DNA of 64,000 bases, taken from Laetiporus sulphureus 93-53. Taxonomy: Eukaryota; Basidiomycota; Agaricomycetes; Polyporales; Laetiporaceae. A model generated the notes under the pieces. The model was not told the origin of the DNA and searched no databases. It saw nothing but the letters and a program-made list of their open reading frames with translations. Position 1 is the first letter of the stretch. Every line of letters begins with the position of its first letter. The position numbers were made by a program, and so were the translations under genes. Below, piece by piece: positions 45,303 through 57,456 of the stretch. The stretch lies in NCBI RefSeq assembly GCF_001632365.1, contig NW_024468534.1:300133-364132 (forward strand). The letters run 5' to 3'.

Positions 45303-46479
45303 CTTTTTGTCCCCTTTTTGGGCAGAGATCCAGTTTGCCTCATGTTTCCAACTTCGTTCGCAATTTTACGTGAAAATATCGTGGCATCATTTGTATTCAT
45401 TCATCACATCTTACATGCCGGATGAAATGATCCCTACAGCGCCTTCTGACCCAGACAGTGGGAACGGCGGTCTTAGGGTGACGATTTGCCTAGATGACTT
45501 GTCACAGAGAGGCATGCGCTAAATGGCGTAGAACATTCGATTCCTTTGCCACGGATACCAATTCGCCTGCGCGGAAGCGTCCATGGGACGATTCTCCGAT
45601 TCCGCTTCTACCCGCGCTACCACCCTTCACGCGGGCAGTTGACCTGCCACATTGCAAGCTACTTTGAGTTCTGTCACCAATTGATATGAATAGATACTCG
45701 GGCTATCTCTCGGTGGATGAGAAGATTAATGTGGTGAAAACGTGTGTGTCGCAGGATTGGCGAGCGGAGACACGAAGTTGGGTGGTGGCTCATCGCATGT
45801 GCCTTGTTCCCCATTAGAATGGAAGGAGACGTGCGCCAGGCCGGCTGTAAGATCCCTCCTGGGAGAGGATCTATCAGAAGGGTACGAGAGAACGTTCGGC
45901 TACGGCTGGCAGGAGGGAACAAGGATGGCCGCAGACGCATGTCGATGCGCATCACTCGATCAGCACGCTGATGGCGCCCTGCGACAGACGTCTGCCCGTC
46001 GCGATCCACGCAGTCCCGCGAGCGTTGCAGCTCCTGTCGGCGGGGGAGGTTCTGGCGACGGAGTCTGTTGATACGCGTGCGCATGCTTCTGTGGCTCAGG
46101 GAATGGGAGCTGAGCGCCGATTAGGCGAAGCACCCACAAAGTTCCGGCACGTGTGGCTGATCGTGATGCTCCCGGATGCATATGAGATCCAGCGCGATCT
46201 CGCACACGGGCTGCGGCTAAAACCTTGGGCGCAGATATCTCGCAGCGACGCCGTCTGGTCCGTGTGCAAAGGAGGCAGAAAATATGGAGAGGTGGAGGAT
46301 GCGATCAGGAAAACGCCGCGGGCATGAGAACGGCATGATCGGCGCGCCAAGTTTGAACTCCGCGGCGATTGGAATTTGCACACGGGAGGGCTCGAGGTGG
46401 TGGCTATATTGAAGCACCGCTCTTCGGCCTCTAACTCACGGCGCTCGTCCTCTCTTCGGATTCCGTTACCACGACCACC
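45303..46479. other. Gap before KDM5 gene
   Basis: This 1.2-kb gap has overlapping open stretches of 75-135 codons on both strands (45.67-46.33 kb) with mixed, Arg-rich translation and no motif. I treat these as chance. The last part should carry the KDM5 promoter. Confidence 0.4.
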
Positions 46480-49400
46480 ATGCATGGGAGTCCCTCTCCT
46501 CGCGGCACCCCCGCCCGTCGAGGTCGTTCGCCCCGCGCATCGACCACCAGCCCCGATGCTTCCGCTTCGCCCCTCGATATTTCCGCAGCCAAACCCATCG
46601 CCACCTTTGCCACTTGTCTTTCAATCGCCGTCGAGGGCGCTGCCCCGATTGAGCATCCCGACCCTACGGGCCCAAACGCGGGACCTGAGTCATCTACATC
46701 CACCGCCGTGCATGATTCGAAGCGAGCGCCACGAAAATCAAAGATGGAGGCTATCGTCGCCATTCAGAACCACGCGCACTCCTCGCTGAGCCAGGACGAC
46801 GGGAATGACACTGTCAACGAGGAGGGTGCATTTCGCGTTCATTTGCGGGACGGTCCTCCAATCCCCACCAAGCTCGCGCTGGACCTGTCGACGGTCAAGA
46901 AACCGAATCCGACTTTCAATCCGCCGAAATTGTCGGATCGTCCGTTCGGTCTCACGGATTGTCCCGTTTATAAACCCACCCCAGAGCAGTTTAAGGATCC
47001 GTTGGCTTACATCAAGTCGATTTCGGACGAAGCGAGAAAACATGGCATGTGCAAAATTGTGCCGCCGATGGGTTGGGATATGCCATTCGTCACCGATACT
47101 GAGGTACGATTCGTCCTTTATTTGCGGATTGTTCTAGCTAAATTCGCCATCACCGGCAGAGGTACCGCTTCAAAACTCGTCTGCAGCGTTTAAACTCCAT
47201 CGAAGCATCATCGCGCGCCAAAATGAATTTTCTGGAACAGTTGTACAGGTTCCACAAACAACAAGGGAATCCGCGGGTGGTTGTGCCTACAATCAATCAC
47301 AAGCCTCTCGATCTATGGCTGCTGCGGAAGGAGGTGCAGAAACTCGGTGGTTATGAGGCGGTAAGGCCCATCACGCATCGATATCATAATTCTCCTAATT
47401 CATCCTACTGCTGCGCCGGCCACGTATCAGGTCACCCGAGGCAAGAAATGGGCAGATCTGGGACGGATGCTGGGTTATAAGGGCATCCCTGGTTTGTCAA
47501 CCCAGATGAAGAACTCGTATGCCCGCGTCATTTTGCCGTACGAGCACTATCGCGATCGCGTTCGTAATTCCACCGTCCTATCGGCTAACAAGCCGCACGA
47601 CCCCACGCTGAAGACACACACCGATGTTCAGTCTGTAGGAAAAGATCGCGCAGCGTCTGTTGGTGGCGATGAAGACAGTCCGCCATCTAGTCCGCTCACT
47701 TCGTCGAGCCCTCTGTCTGAGCCTCCTGACGATGCGGAGGGCAAGACCGCCAATGGCAAGGTGGATTTATCGCGTCCAAGGAGAAATACAAGGCAGAGCT
47801 CGCATGAGCAAGCGGCGCGAGAGCGTCAGTACTTCCATCATGCTCCCGGTGGCTTTACGTTTACTGAACATGTTGTGGTAGTCGCACGTAAAGCAGCTGC
47901 CTCGAGGGACCCTCTTCCTTCACTTATGGGGCGTGCCGAGGCCTTGAGGGGCGTGCCGAGAGATGCGGCTGCAGAGGTCCGCCCTCCCTCTCATACTTGT
48001 ACACACTCTAGACACTCATCACCACGCGATAGCCTCATTGCGAGATCTGCCTTAAGAAGGATCGCGAAGACAAGATGCTGCTTTGTGACGGATGCGATTG
48101 TGGTGCGCCGTCACGAATAATGCATTACGTAGCGCAACCTGACATCCGCCCCTCCAGGCTTCCATACATTCTGCCTCGATCCGCCTCTGACGGCGATCCC
48201 CAAGGGCCAGTGGTTCTGCCACACATGCCTCTTTGGCACCGGTGGTGACTTTGGTTTCGATGAGGGCGAAGAGCACAGCCTCTCCAGCTTCCAAGCGCGT
48301 GATCTTGAGTTCCGGCGGCTCTGGTTCAAAATGCACCCACCACAGTCTGCTGCAGAGACGGATGGCGATGGCGTGGATGAGACGCCCAGAAAGATTGACT
48401 CGAATGATCCCACGATGAACGTGTTTGATGGCATTACAGTCACCGAGACAGATGTCGAGAATGAGTTCTGGCGGCTTGTGCAATCACAACATGAGACGGT
48501 AGAGGTAGAGTATGGTGCCGATGTGCACTCGACGACGCACGGAAGGTAGGCTGTTCGTCCTCGAAGATCGGCATCACGAAGCACTGAGCAGAGTTCTTCG
48601 CAGCGGAATGCCGACCTTGGAAACTCATCCGTTGGATTCGTATTCAAAAGATCCATGGAATCTGAACAATATTCCGATTCTTCCTGATTCTCTGCTCAGG
48701 TATATCAAGTCAGATATATCTGGGATGACGGTGCCCTGGACGTATGTCGGCATGGTCTTCTCGACATTCTGCTGGCATAACGAGGTATGCGAATGTTGTT
48801 CATGCTGATTGAGTCTGACTGATGTGCCCTCGCCGGAGCAGGACCACTACACCTACAGTATCAACTACAGTAAGTCGCTTTCGAGAGGATTTCTCGCCAT
48901 TTCACGGCTGAAACGCAATGTCAGTGCATTGGGGCGAGACAAAGACTTGGTACAGCATTCCCGGCAGTGATGCGGAGAAATTCGAAGCTGCGATCAGGCG
49001 AGAAGCCCCGGACCTTTTTGAGGCGCAGCCGGATCTACTTTTCCAGCTTGTGACTCTGATGAACCCTAAGCGGCTGAAGGATGCAGGCGTCGATGTCTAC
49101 TCGTGCAACCAGCGGGCGGGCGAGTTTGTCATCACGTACCCGAAGGCCTATCACGCTGGCTTCAATCACGGGGTAAGTGCGGTCTAGACACTGCCGAAAG
49201 CGGCTTCGCGTGGAACTGATGACTACGGCGGGTGTTTTTCTAGCTCAACTTTAATGAAGCCGTCAACTTCGCGCTCCCCGACTGGCTGCCGTTCGGGCTT
49301 GACTGTGTGAAGCGATACCAGGAGCACCGAAAGCTTCCGGTGTTCTCACATGACGAGCTGCTGATTACCATCACTCAGCAAAATCAGTCTATCCAGACGG

Positions 49401-52400
49401 CATTATGGTTTGTATTCTGTGTCTTGAGCGTACACCGGAATGCCCGAGGCTGATGGGTCGCTTGTCAGGCTAAATGACAGTCTTCAAGAAATGATGGCAC
49501 GTGAGCTGCGCGTCCGAGATAAGGCCCGATCATTCAAGATGCAAGAAGTGCTGGAAGAGACCGACCGGGCCGAAGACCAGTATCAGTGCACCATATGCAA
49601 GGTGTTCTGCTACCTTTCTCAGATCACGTGTCATTGCACCCCGAAGGTGGTCTGCATCGACCATGTCGACTTGCTCTGCAAGTGCGCGAAGACTAACCGG
49701 ATCTTGCGCAAGCGGTTTGATGACTCAGAACTTCAGGACATTCAGGTCAAGGTCTCGGAGCGTGCGGCGGTCCCGAGTATTTGGCACAGCAAGTTGTACA
49801 AACTTCTTGAGAGCGCTAGGCCGCCGCTTCGCAATCTTCGAGCGCTATTGGCGGAAGGAGAGCGCATCAACTACCCTCTTCCTGAACTTAATTCCTTACG
49901 TAAATGCGTCACGCGGGCAAACGAATGGGTGGATGCGGCCAATACGTTCCTGGTCCGTAAGCCGAGTCGCAAGCGGGCGCGCAAGGTTCGTGGTCGGTCA
50001 TCCACAGATGGTACTAGCGGTATTATCGAGGAGATAAACGACAAGCCCGAGCGCACGCTGGACGAACTGTACGCGGTGATCAGCGAGGTCGAGAACCTCG
50101 GCTTCGATAGCCCGGAGATTAATCAATTAAAGACCCTGGCAACTGAGGCCGAGGAGACGCGGGATAAGGCCCGTGCATTGCTTCGTCCCACAACCTCCCC
50201 TCGGGACCGCGACACGTTCATCCAGGAGTGTGATCGGCTGCTCCTTCATGGGTCATCGTTGAACGTCCTCATCGACGAGTTCTTGGAGGTCGAGAAATTC
50301 GTGATGCGCGAACAGTTGATCAAGGACCTCGAGGAGGACTTGGACGACGAGCATATTTCGCTGGAGGACGTCCGGTCATTCGTTTCGCGCGCCCGACAGT
50401 GCGATTTCTCGGTGGAGAGTCCGTACATGAAGCGTCTGCAGAAACTACTCCATGCTGGCGAGGAATGGGAAAAGAAGGTGAAGGATGTTATGAATAAGCC
50501 TCAGCGTACGTTGGAGGAGCTAGACGAGGCGGCCAACCGAGGACCTGCCGTGCCTGCTGACCCGGAGCTGTTGGACCGCCTTATGGCTACTCGTGTCAGG
50601 GCGAAGGATCATGAAAAGCAAGCGAAGGCCTGGCTGATGCCCGAGCCCAACGCGATCAAGCCAAAGGTGCAGGAGGCTGTGAAGTTGGTCGCTCGTGCCG
50701 AGAAGGATTTTGCCATTCCTGCGATTCAGGACCTCAAGCGAACGGTTGATTTTGCGCAGGATCTCGAGAATCGCTGCGATGCAGTGCTTAGGAATCGCTA
50801 CGAACACACCGAGGATGGCGACATCTTCCAGATCATGCTTCAGTGGCGGAAGTATGCGAAGGAGCACTTGACGATGTTCACGCTCCCTAACTTCGAGAAG
50901 CTCGACAAGCAGCTCTCTCAGCATTTCCGCTGGCTCGAGGGTCTGCCGTGGTATTGTAGACAACACCAGGAGGCTCACGGCCAGGCGATTCTGGACGATG
51001 TGGTGGAATCGACTCGACCAGAGGATGACCTGCCTCCGAATGACGAGTACTTCACCTGCATCTGCACCACACCGGTTCGTCCGCCTGCAGCAGGAACCAG
51101 CTCCGACGCTGTTCAGTGCGATCATTGCTTCGCTAGGTTCCATGGTGTATGCGCAGCCAACGGTGGGTCTTGTCCGTTCTGCGATCATCACCATTGGAAT
51201 GGCACCATACACAAGGAGAGGAATTGGCACTTTTGCTATCTTCCGACCATCCTTCTGCATGCCCCTGATGTTACGAAGAATTATTCCGAGCATTGGAAGC
51301 AGCTGGAGATCATTGTCCACCGAGTAGACCGACTATCGGCTGTCATCGGCCAGTTCCTCTCCTTCGCATCACAGCCTGCGAACCAGCGCCCGGAGTATAT
51401 CCCACAAGTTCGTCACTACATGCGCAAGCTGTATAGAATTCAATTCGCTGTGTCGCCGAACCCGGAGGTATCTTTCGGTCTGGACCTCGCTGGACTGCAT
51501 CGTATTCTCGCTGGACAGCCGCCAACTGTGAGATTGAAGAAGCGCAGGCGGCCGAAGTTCATTTTTGGTCAGGATATTGACAAGGACTGGCTGGACGGAA
51601 CGCGGTGCATCTGTCGAGGTCGGACTAGCTATTTGCTCAATTATCCAACAGTGGAATGCGAGATGTGCTCAAAGCTGTACCACGCGGGCTGTGTCTTCTA
51701 TCCGATTGACGCGACAGCTAACGTGCGCAGCCGGTTCATGTGTCCTCTCTGCTGCATCCGCAAGAACAGAGCATATCCGTACTCAGAAGTTCGTGTGAAG
51801 CATATCGGTATGCCCACTCTTGCCTTTGTATTAAAATGTTACTGAACACCTCTTTCAGAAAACCCAGAGCAGGATATGTACGTCAACACCAAAGAGATGC
51901 TTGAGACTTTCAGCAAGGACTTGATCTACATGAAGCTGCCTCCCCCATATACTCAAACACTTTTCGTTGAGTTGATCCGCTTCACTCCCGGTGTGCCGGA
52001 AAACGTGGGAAACAAGAGGTTATCTCCACCTCTTCCTCCCCCGTCTAGGATGCCTGGACTATCACCGACGAACGGTCACTCTCCGCATCCCCGCAGCGCG
52101 AATGCGTATGCGCATGCACACGCGCACGCGCACGCGCATGCTCACGCCCACACACATGCGCCGCACCCTCATCCGTCATCTCAGCGATCAGTGCCCGTCA
52201 CTCCTCCTGTCGCATACGAGAACGGTCGTCACCCGGCTGGCTCAGGACATCATGTCCCTCCACCGCCGCCATGGTCGAACCAGATTTGGAGCAGCGCTGG
52301 GGCCTCTGCTCCTCCGCCAATAGCTAGACCTCACCTCGAGCTGATGCGGTCTCCGGTTGATGCACATGCTCAGGTATCCCGAAAGCGCAAATATCCTGAC

Positions 52401-52808
52401 GATGTCCCTTCCGCTGCAGGGGATGATCGGCTGCCTTCTGCCTTCTCTCCGCTGCTGCCATCGCCTAAGCGTCGGCAGACACCTCACACACCGCAGCCGG
52501 CCTCACGGCCAAGCCAAGGCATGTCCCCGTCGCTAGCGTTGATGTTGTCGCCTACACCCAGCGACGTACGGTCTCCTCCGCGTCCCCCTCCACCCGTATC
52601 GTCCTCGGGGCGCCCGATAGCTCCGAGTGCCATGTCTGGTCCTGCTCGGATGCTCGAAGAGTTCGCTAATGCTGCACCACCAAATCCTTTGCGCAAACTC
52701 GCGTACTCGGATATGCGTCCGGATCGCAATGGTCGGGAGCCGCCGACAATGATGGATATCCATCGTTCTTCTGGAGGACCGCCTCCTTCTCTCCATCCTA
52801 GGCGTTGA
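46480..52808 (+). CDS. KDM5: KDM5/Lid2-type histone H3K4 demethylase
   Basis: This is a nuclear Fe(II)/2-oxoglutarate dioxygenase expected to demethylate H3K4. It starts at ATG 46480 ([16 protein letters not shown]) and stops at 52806-52808. Domains in order: JmjN ([18 protein letters not shown]), ARID ([20 protein letters not shown] to [14 protein letters not shown]), PHD1 ([20 protein letters not shown] then [10 protein letters not shown]), JmjC ([49 protein letters not shown]), a C5HC2 zinc finger ([17 protein letters not shown]), a long PLU-1-like helical region, PHD2 ([18 protein letters not shown]) and PHD3 ([19 protein letters not shown]). The iron ligands HxE (His-Asn-Glu) and the second His are present, so it should be active. 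The tail is Pro/His-rich. A very long exon (about 49450-51845) carries C5HC2 to PHD3. Confidence 0.93.
52102..52163 (+). repeat. His-Ala codon repeat; 40-bp alternating purine-pyrimidine run
   Basis: Codons from 52104 encode about nine His-Ala pairs ([19 protein letters not shown]) in the KDM5 tail. The DNA at 52102-52141 alternates purine and pyrimidine without a break for 40 bases, mostly GC and AC steps, which is the pattern that forms Z-DNA most readily. Confidence 0.85.
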
Positions 52809-53179
52809 ATGAAATGATTGTGCATGCGAATGGTAATCTGATTACGATTGCTAATGACAAACGTGCTGCTCTTACTGTAACATGTTTACGTTACTGTTTC
52901 AATGCTTTTTTTTCCCTTGTAGTCGTATGCCTTACATTATCGCGCACAATGCTCGTTGCTCTGCGATTCTTGAAGTAGCAGAATCGGGTTGTGTTCTTTA
53001 GGGCTTTGGTTGAGAATGTCCAATGTCATCAAACAGCGTCCGGAATAAATATATCTATCGCTTATGTTGTAGCGTCGTGAGCGATAGCGAGAAGTACAAT
53101 TATTCCAGGTCCCAGTAAACTGAACAACAAAAGCGTAATGTACACTCATCACAAACAGGATGGACCTCTACACTAAACG
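52809..53179. other. Convergent 3' flanks, KDM5 / STIMATE-like
   Basis: These 371 bp lie between converging stops and include a T-run (TGCTTTTTTTTCCC near 52903). They probably hold both polyadenylation regions. No gene is visible. Confidence 0.4.
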
Positions 53180-54751
53180 TCACGAGTTTGAGTCGACCGC
53201 ACTGTCATGCCGAGTCCATACGTTATCTACAGCTCCTTTACGAGCCTCCATCCGCTTTCCTGTCCATTCCTCCTCCCCCACGTGTTCCGCCCAATCGTCG
53301 ACGCCCTGGTCACCCCATCCAGCCCAACCCTTCTCATCCAGTGCACGAGAATCGGCCAATTCGGGCTCCTGAGGCACGGGTGTCAGCGCAGACGGTGTGC
53401 CGTTCACAGGAACAGCATGGGCGGGTGACAAGATCGTATGCAACGCGAGCGCGGGCGGAGGTGACCGGCGCCGGCGCTTAGGGCGCGGAGACAGGCTCTT
53501 GGTACGGGCGGATATTGACGACGCAGGGGATGTGCTGGAGCTTGCTGAAAGGCTGGGCGGGTACGCGTGTGCGACAGGTGTCCCCCGACCTGCTGAGAGA
53601 GCGATATCCACCGGCTTGGCTGCGGGCGTGGTTGAGCCAGAACCGACGATAGTCGCACTGCCTGAACGGAAGGACTTGGATTCGTCCTGCATGTGGTCGC
53701 AAGATGACGACCGCGGGCGCGGATTCTCGATATCGTGTGGAGGGCACACAGCATTACCATCATCGCTCTCGTCGTCGGATGGGGCATTAAATAGTGGTTC
53801 TTCATCTGTATCCATCGAGCTTCGAGGAGTGAGAGAGGGGAGGACGACGGCAGCTGCTTGTGAAGACTTGACGATCGAATCGATGAGCCAGAATTGAAGT
53901 ACATTCATGAATATCGGAAAGAGGCCCATCGTACTGAAAATAGTTGAGCCCTGGAACAAAAAGGGAGAGAGGACGTCCAAAACGTACAAAATGACTTGCA
54001 AGGCGTCACTGGAGCCTAGGAAGCTCAATAGCCATTCACCGAGCTTGAAGATACCCGGCCAAGCAGCGAAAAGCGCAACAACAAGAAGCTTCATCGAGAG
54101 TAAGGATAAAACGTATACCGCCGCTTGACGCGCCCAGTACGTAATTGAAGGCGGCGAGCCGTACTGTCCCGACTCGAAGCCCTTCAGATGGCATTTCTCG
54201 CTGAGGGTCCATGTCAATAGGTGCAAGATGAAGTATATGACACCGATACCTGCAGCATTGATACAAAGGATTAAGATGAGAACAGGGTGAATATAACACT
54301 CCACGAACCGATGGTGGTATCAACGAGAATGTTGATGAAGTAAAATACACAGGCATTGCCTGATGAAAGGTGGGCGACAACGCCAGATATGAGCACGTTC
54401 ACTCCATGTACGACCAATTGGCCGATGACTTGCTTGGACACATCAAACAGCCTGAATCACACGTAACCCGGGTATTCCATGACACGGTCAGTGTGTCGTT
54501 CACAACTAAGTTTCGGTAGAACAAACCATATTCGCCACGGACGTTTTGGCGTTTCTCTATGCCGCTTGTAAACTAATGATGAAATGACTAGGACACCCAG
54601 GAGTCCCTGAGTAATCTACAAAGAGCATGAGACTTTCCCGAGCGTTTCAGTCCACCCGGAGACCTACGAGTGCCGTAGGACCAAGAAGCCGACATGAACG
54701 TTGGTCAACGTCGGGGTAGTCGTCAAAGAAGCTGTCCGTAGTGTCGGACAT
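53180..54751 (-). CDS. STIMATE/TMEM110-family vacuolar membrane protein
   Basis: This is a multi-pass membrane protein of the family that includes yeast YPL162C and animal STIMATE, a regulator of ER-plasma-membrane calcium entry. It starts at ATG 54751 (MSDTTDSFFDDYPDVDQ). Exons then read GPTALVTQGLLGVLVISSLV, YKRHRETPKRPWRIW, FDVSKQVIGQLVVHGVNVLI, NACVYFINILVDTTIG and IGVIYFILHLLTW. The signature HLKGFESGQYGSPPSITYW follows, then KLLVVALFAAWPGIFKLGEW and MGLFPIFMNVLQFWLIDSIV. The ~190-residue tail is soluble and Ser/Pro-rich with a basic RPKRRRRSPP patch. It stops at 53180. Only 216 bp separate its start from the divergent CCCH gene. Confidence 0.88.
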
Positions 54752-54967
54752 TGACAAGACGAGATGAGAGAGTATATGTGTCCTTGCTGTCAGCCAGAGT
54801 GAAAAGAGTGCAGTGCGATCCGAGTTTGGTCTGGCTGTGGCTACTAGTACCCATCAAGGGTCGCTCTCCATGTGAGTCACGTGAACAAGGACGGATTTGG
54901 CCTCGCAGCGCTTATTAGGAGGCGCTCGCTCAGCAGTTGAACTCAGACGCAACCGTCACTTTGCGCA
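54752..54967. promoter_or_regulatory. 216-bp bidirectional promoter
   Basis: Start codons at 54751 (minus) and 54968 (plus) are divergent and close, so both genes must share this region. A GTCACGTGA element (near 54877) is a palindromic E-box-like site. Confidence 0.5.
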
Positions 54968-56495
54968 ATGGACTCGTCCTCTTCAGCAGCAGCAGCTCTC
55001 AAGCTTGAAATTGATCGATTATCAGGTATACTTCCTTGCATTTTCATAATTGGAGATTGTACAGCTGGCGGCTCATTGATGACTCACTGGCTTCCAGGTG
55101 CAATCAACCGATTCAAGACCGGAGACTCTCAAGGTCAAGCACGCCAAGTTAACAGACCCAATGTCTACGTCAATCCGAATTACAAGCCGCGGAGCAATCC
55201 CGTCTATCCAAAGACTACGCCTTACCAGAGGCCGTCCCCGCCGCAGCGACCTACTACTCCCAAATCTCAGACACGCGATGTAGTCATTGGAGGTGTTACT
55301 TTCCAGTCCTCTGGTCGTTCTCTAGTTCGTAAGGACTGTGCGTCTTTATTACGAGAATGTCGAGATTATTGTGGCATTGAGAAAGCGCATGTGGCAGTGG
55401 CGAAGCCAGCTACAATCGCCCCCGGCGCAACATCGAAACGACCAATGTTGCCACCTTCTAGGTATCCGAGGACTCATGATGGACAAGCGGGTAGTACGAA
55501 GAGGGCTTTCAAGCCCAGAACATCTAGTCAGAACCGCAACATGACTCTGGCCAATAACAGGAGACCATATCAGTTAGTTGCTTACTCCGCGATGCTCTCG
55601 GGTCAACCTCACGATCTTTACCAGATCCACCAAACGTAAACTGAACAAGCCTTGTCCTCGATTCACTACGACTGGTGCGTGTGTATTGAGAAGTTTTTCA
55701 TTGTCTTTGTGTTTGTCGATGAAACAGCATCTATTCACATCGGGTTTGCCAGGATCCTGCAATCGCGGTCGTACATGTATGTATCAACATGACCCCTCCA
55801 AGATCGCCATCTGTTGGCCCTTCCTGCAGGGCAGTTGCCCCAACAGCGCCGACACCTGCCCGCTTTCTCACGACCCCACGCCCGAACGCACGCCGCTTTG
55901 TGTGCACTTTGCTAACAACGGCCGCTGCACGCGCCCGGACTGCCCGTTTCCGCACGTCCGTGTCGGCCAGCGGCATGGCGTCTGCAGGGACTTTGCCGTC
56001 CTCGGCTACTGCGAGAAAGGGCTCGATTGCGACAAGCAACACGTGCGCGAATGCCCCGATTTCGCGGAGAAGGGCGTGTGTACGACGAAGGGGTGCAAGC
56101 TTCCGCATGTCATACGCGCCAATCGCAATCGCAAGACCGCCCCTGCTGCTTCAGCTTCTACTGCTCCGGCTTTGTCCGGAGGGGCTGATTCGGTGGAACC
56201 TTCTGCTGGCCAGAATCCCTCCGCTTCGGCTCCTATTTCTTCTGTTGAATCTGGTGGTGTTGCTGATGGTTCCAGCGCTCATCGGACGACTGCAGAACAT
56301 GCGCAGCTCGGAGATGAGTTCATCTCACTCACTTTCAATGAAGATGAGGACGAGAGCGAGAGTGAAGATGAGGATGACGACGACGATGGTGATGGTAACA
56401 ACCATGGCAATGAAGATTCCGAGGAGGAAATTACAGAGCAGTTACATCATCGCTCACCCGACGGCGGAGTGGATAGTGGAACGTATTCGACATGA
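54968..56495 (+). CDS. Five-CCCH zinc-finger protein (ZC3H3/Red5-like)
   Basis: This is a nuclear RNA-binding protein; ZC3H3 in animals aids mRNA polyadenylation and export, and fission-yeast Red5 acts in meiotic mRNA elimination. It starts at ATG 54968 (MDSSSSAAAALKLEIDRLSG), has several introns in the first half and stops at 56493-56495. The first half is basic and Pro-rich (NYKPRSNPVYPKTTPYQRP). The five fingers are CPRFTTTGACNRGRTCMYQH, CWPFLQGSCPNSADTCPLSH, CVHFANNGRCTRPDCPFPH, CRDFAVLGYCEKGLDCDKQH and CPDFAEKGVCTTKGCKLPH. Finger 1 is assembled across an intron. The C-terminus is low-complexity with a long Glu/Asp/Ser run. The ZC3H3 grouping rests on finger number and spacing. Confidence 0.85.
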
Positions 56496-57456
56496 ATGTA
56501 AAGTGTGTACAGTAGTGAACTTGCATCAATATACTATACCTTGGGTTATAACGAATGCTTCTGAGTGTCCAACGCCACCACTGCTACTATAAGGTGGTAG
56601 GGCCGGTGCCGGCAGCGCCCGCTACGACGAGCGCGGTTACTTTGCTAACCGGCGCTTCATGCGTTTCAAGCACTGGCAGCACTGAAATAGTAACACCGCC
56701 TGTCGTGTAATAAAATCTGCTCTTCATTACTGTGGTTTATCTTTTGGAGAGATGTGGCTTGAACAGGCTTGTTACTTTTTCAAATCATTTCGTTTGTCAG
56801 TCATCACCCTAGAATTCGAATTGTGTGCGCGCCATTTCCATAATGGGCAGCTAGTTTGGCCACTTTTCAGTAATAGAGGAGCTCGAATACGATGTGGAAA
56901 CAGAGGTACATAAATTGACTACATGATCCCTCATCGTGCCACACACAGACGCACAGGGAAAGAGATCACGAGACATGACGAGCAATGGAGCGATCACTTC
57001 AGGGCAGACGTGTGCCGCCGATCGCTAATTTTCGCGGAGAGCCTTGTGAGCTTCAAATCGACAAGACCCACTACTATCGTAGCGGGAATATCTGCTTGGA
57101 CCAGCCTGGGCGTTCGACGTTCAATTTCACGCCCTTTCCTAGACAGCACCGTTTCCTCGGCCTTTGACGAAGGCAAGCGAGCCTTTGCATCATTATCCAG
57201 TATTACGATCGCGAGGGAATCCGCTTTCATCCTAAGTAAGATTGAGCATGTGTGACAACGGCTATAACGATGCGGCATGTATTGTATATAGGATATAAGC
57301 AAGAAAAGGGACTGTTGATATAGATACAATTGAGAGTAATTCCCAAAACCTCAACGATCTAAGGCCTGTGAAAGAAAAATGCCTCAACAGAAAGCGAAAT
57401 ATCTGAAACGACTAGAACGGGGCACCGCTATGCCTTTAGCAGTCCCACTCCTTTTC
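56496..57456. other. Intergenic, no supported gene
   Basis: This 961-bp gap lies between the CCCH gene and the Uds1 gene (convergent). A 110-codon open frame at 56923-57255 (plus) overlaps another frame and has no motif. I do not call it a gene. Confidence 0.4.

Noticed and set aside
45674..46327. Overlapping ~75-135-codon frames on both strands before KDM5
   Set aside because: Arg-rich mixed translations without motifs, splice signals or conserved starts; most likely chance frames in GC-rich DNA.
50520..51320. 266-codon open frame on the minus strand
   Set aside because: It lies fully antisense to the long KDM5 exon that encodes the C5HC2-to-PHD3 region; its translation has no motif and reflects codon bias of the real gene.
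56923..57255. 110-codon plus-strand frame between the CCCH and Uds1 genes
   Set aside because: A second frame overlaps it, no domain is visible and no intron pattern supports either.
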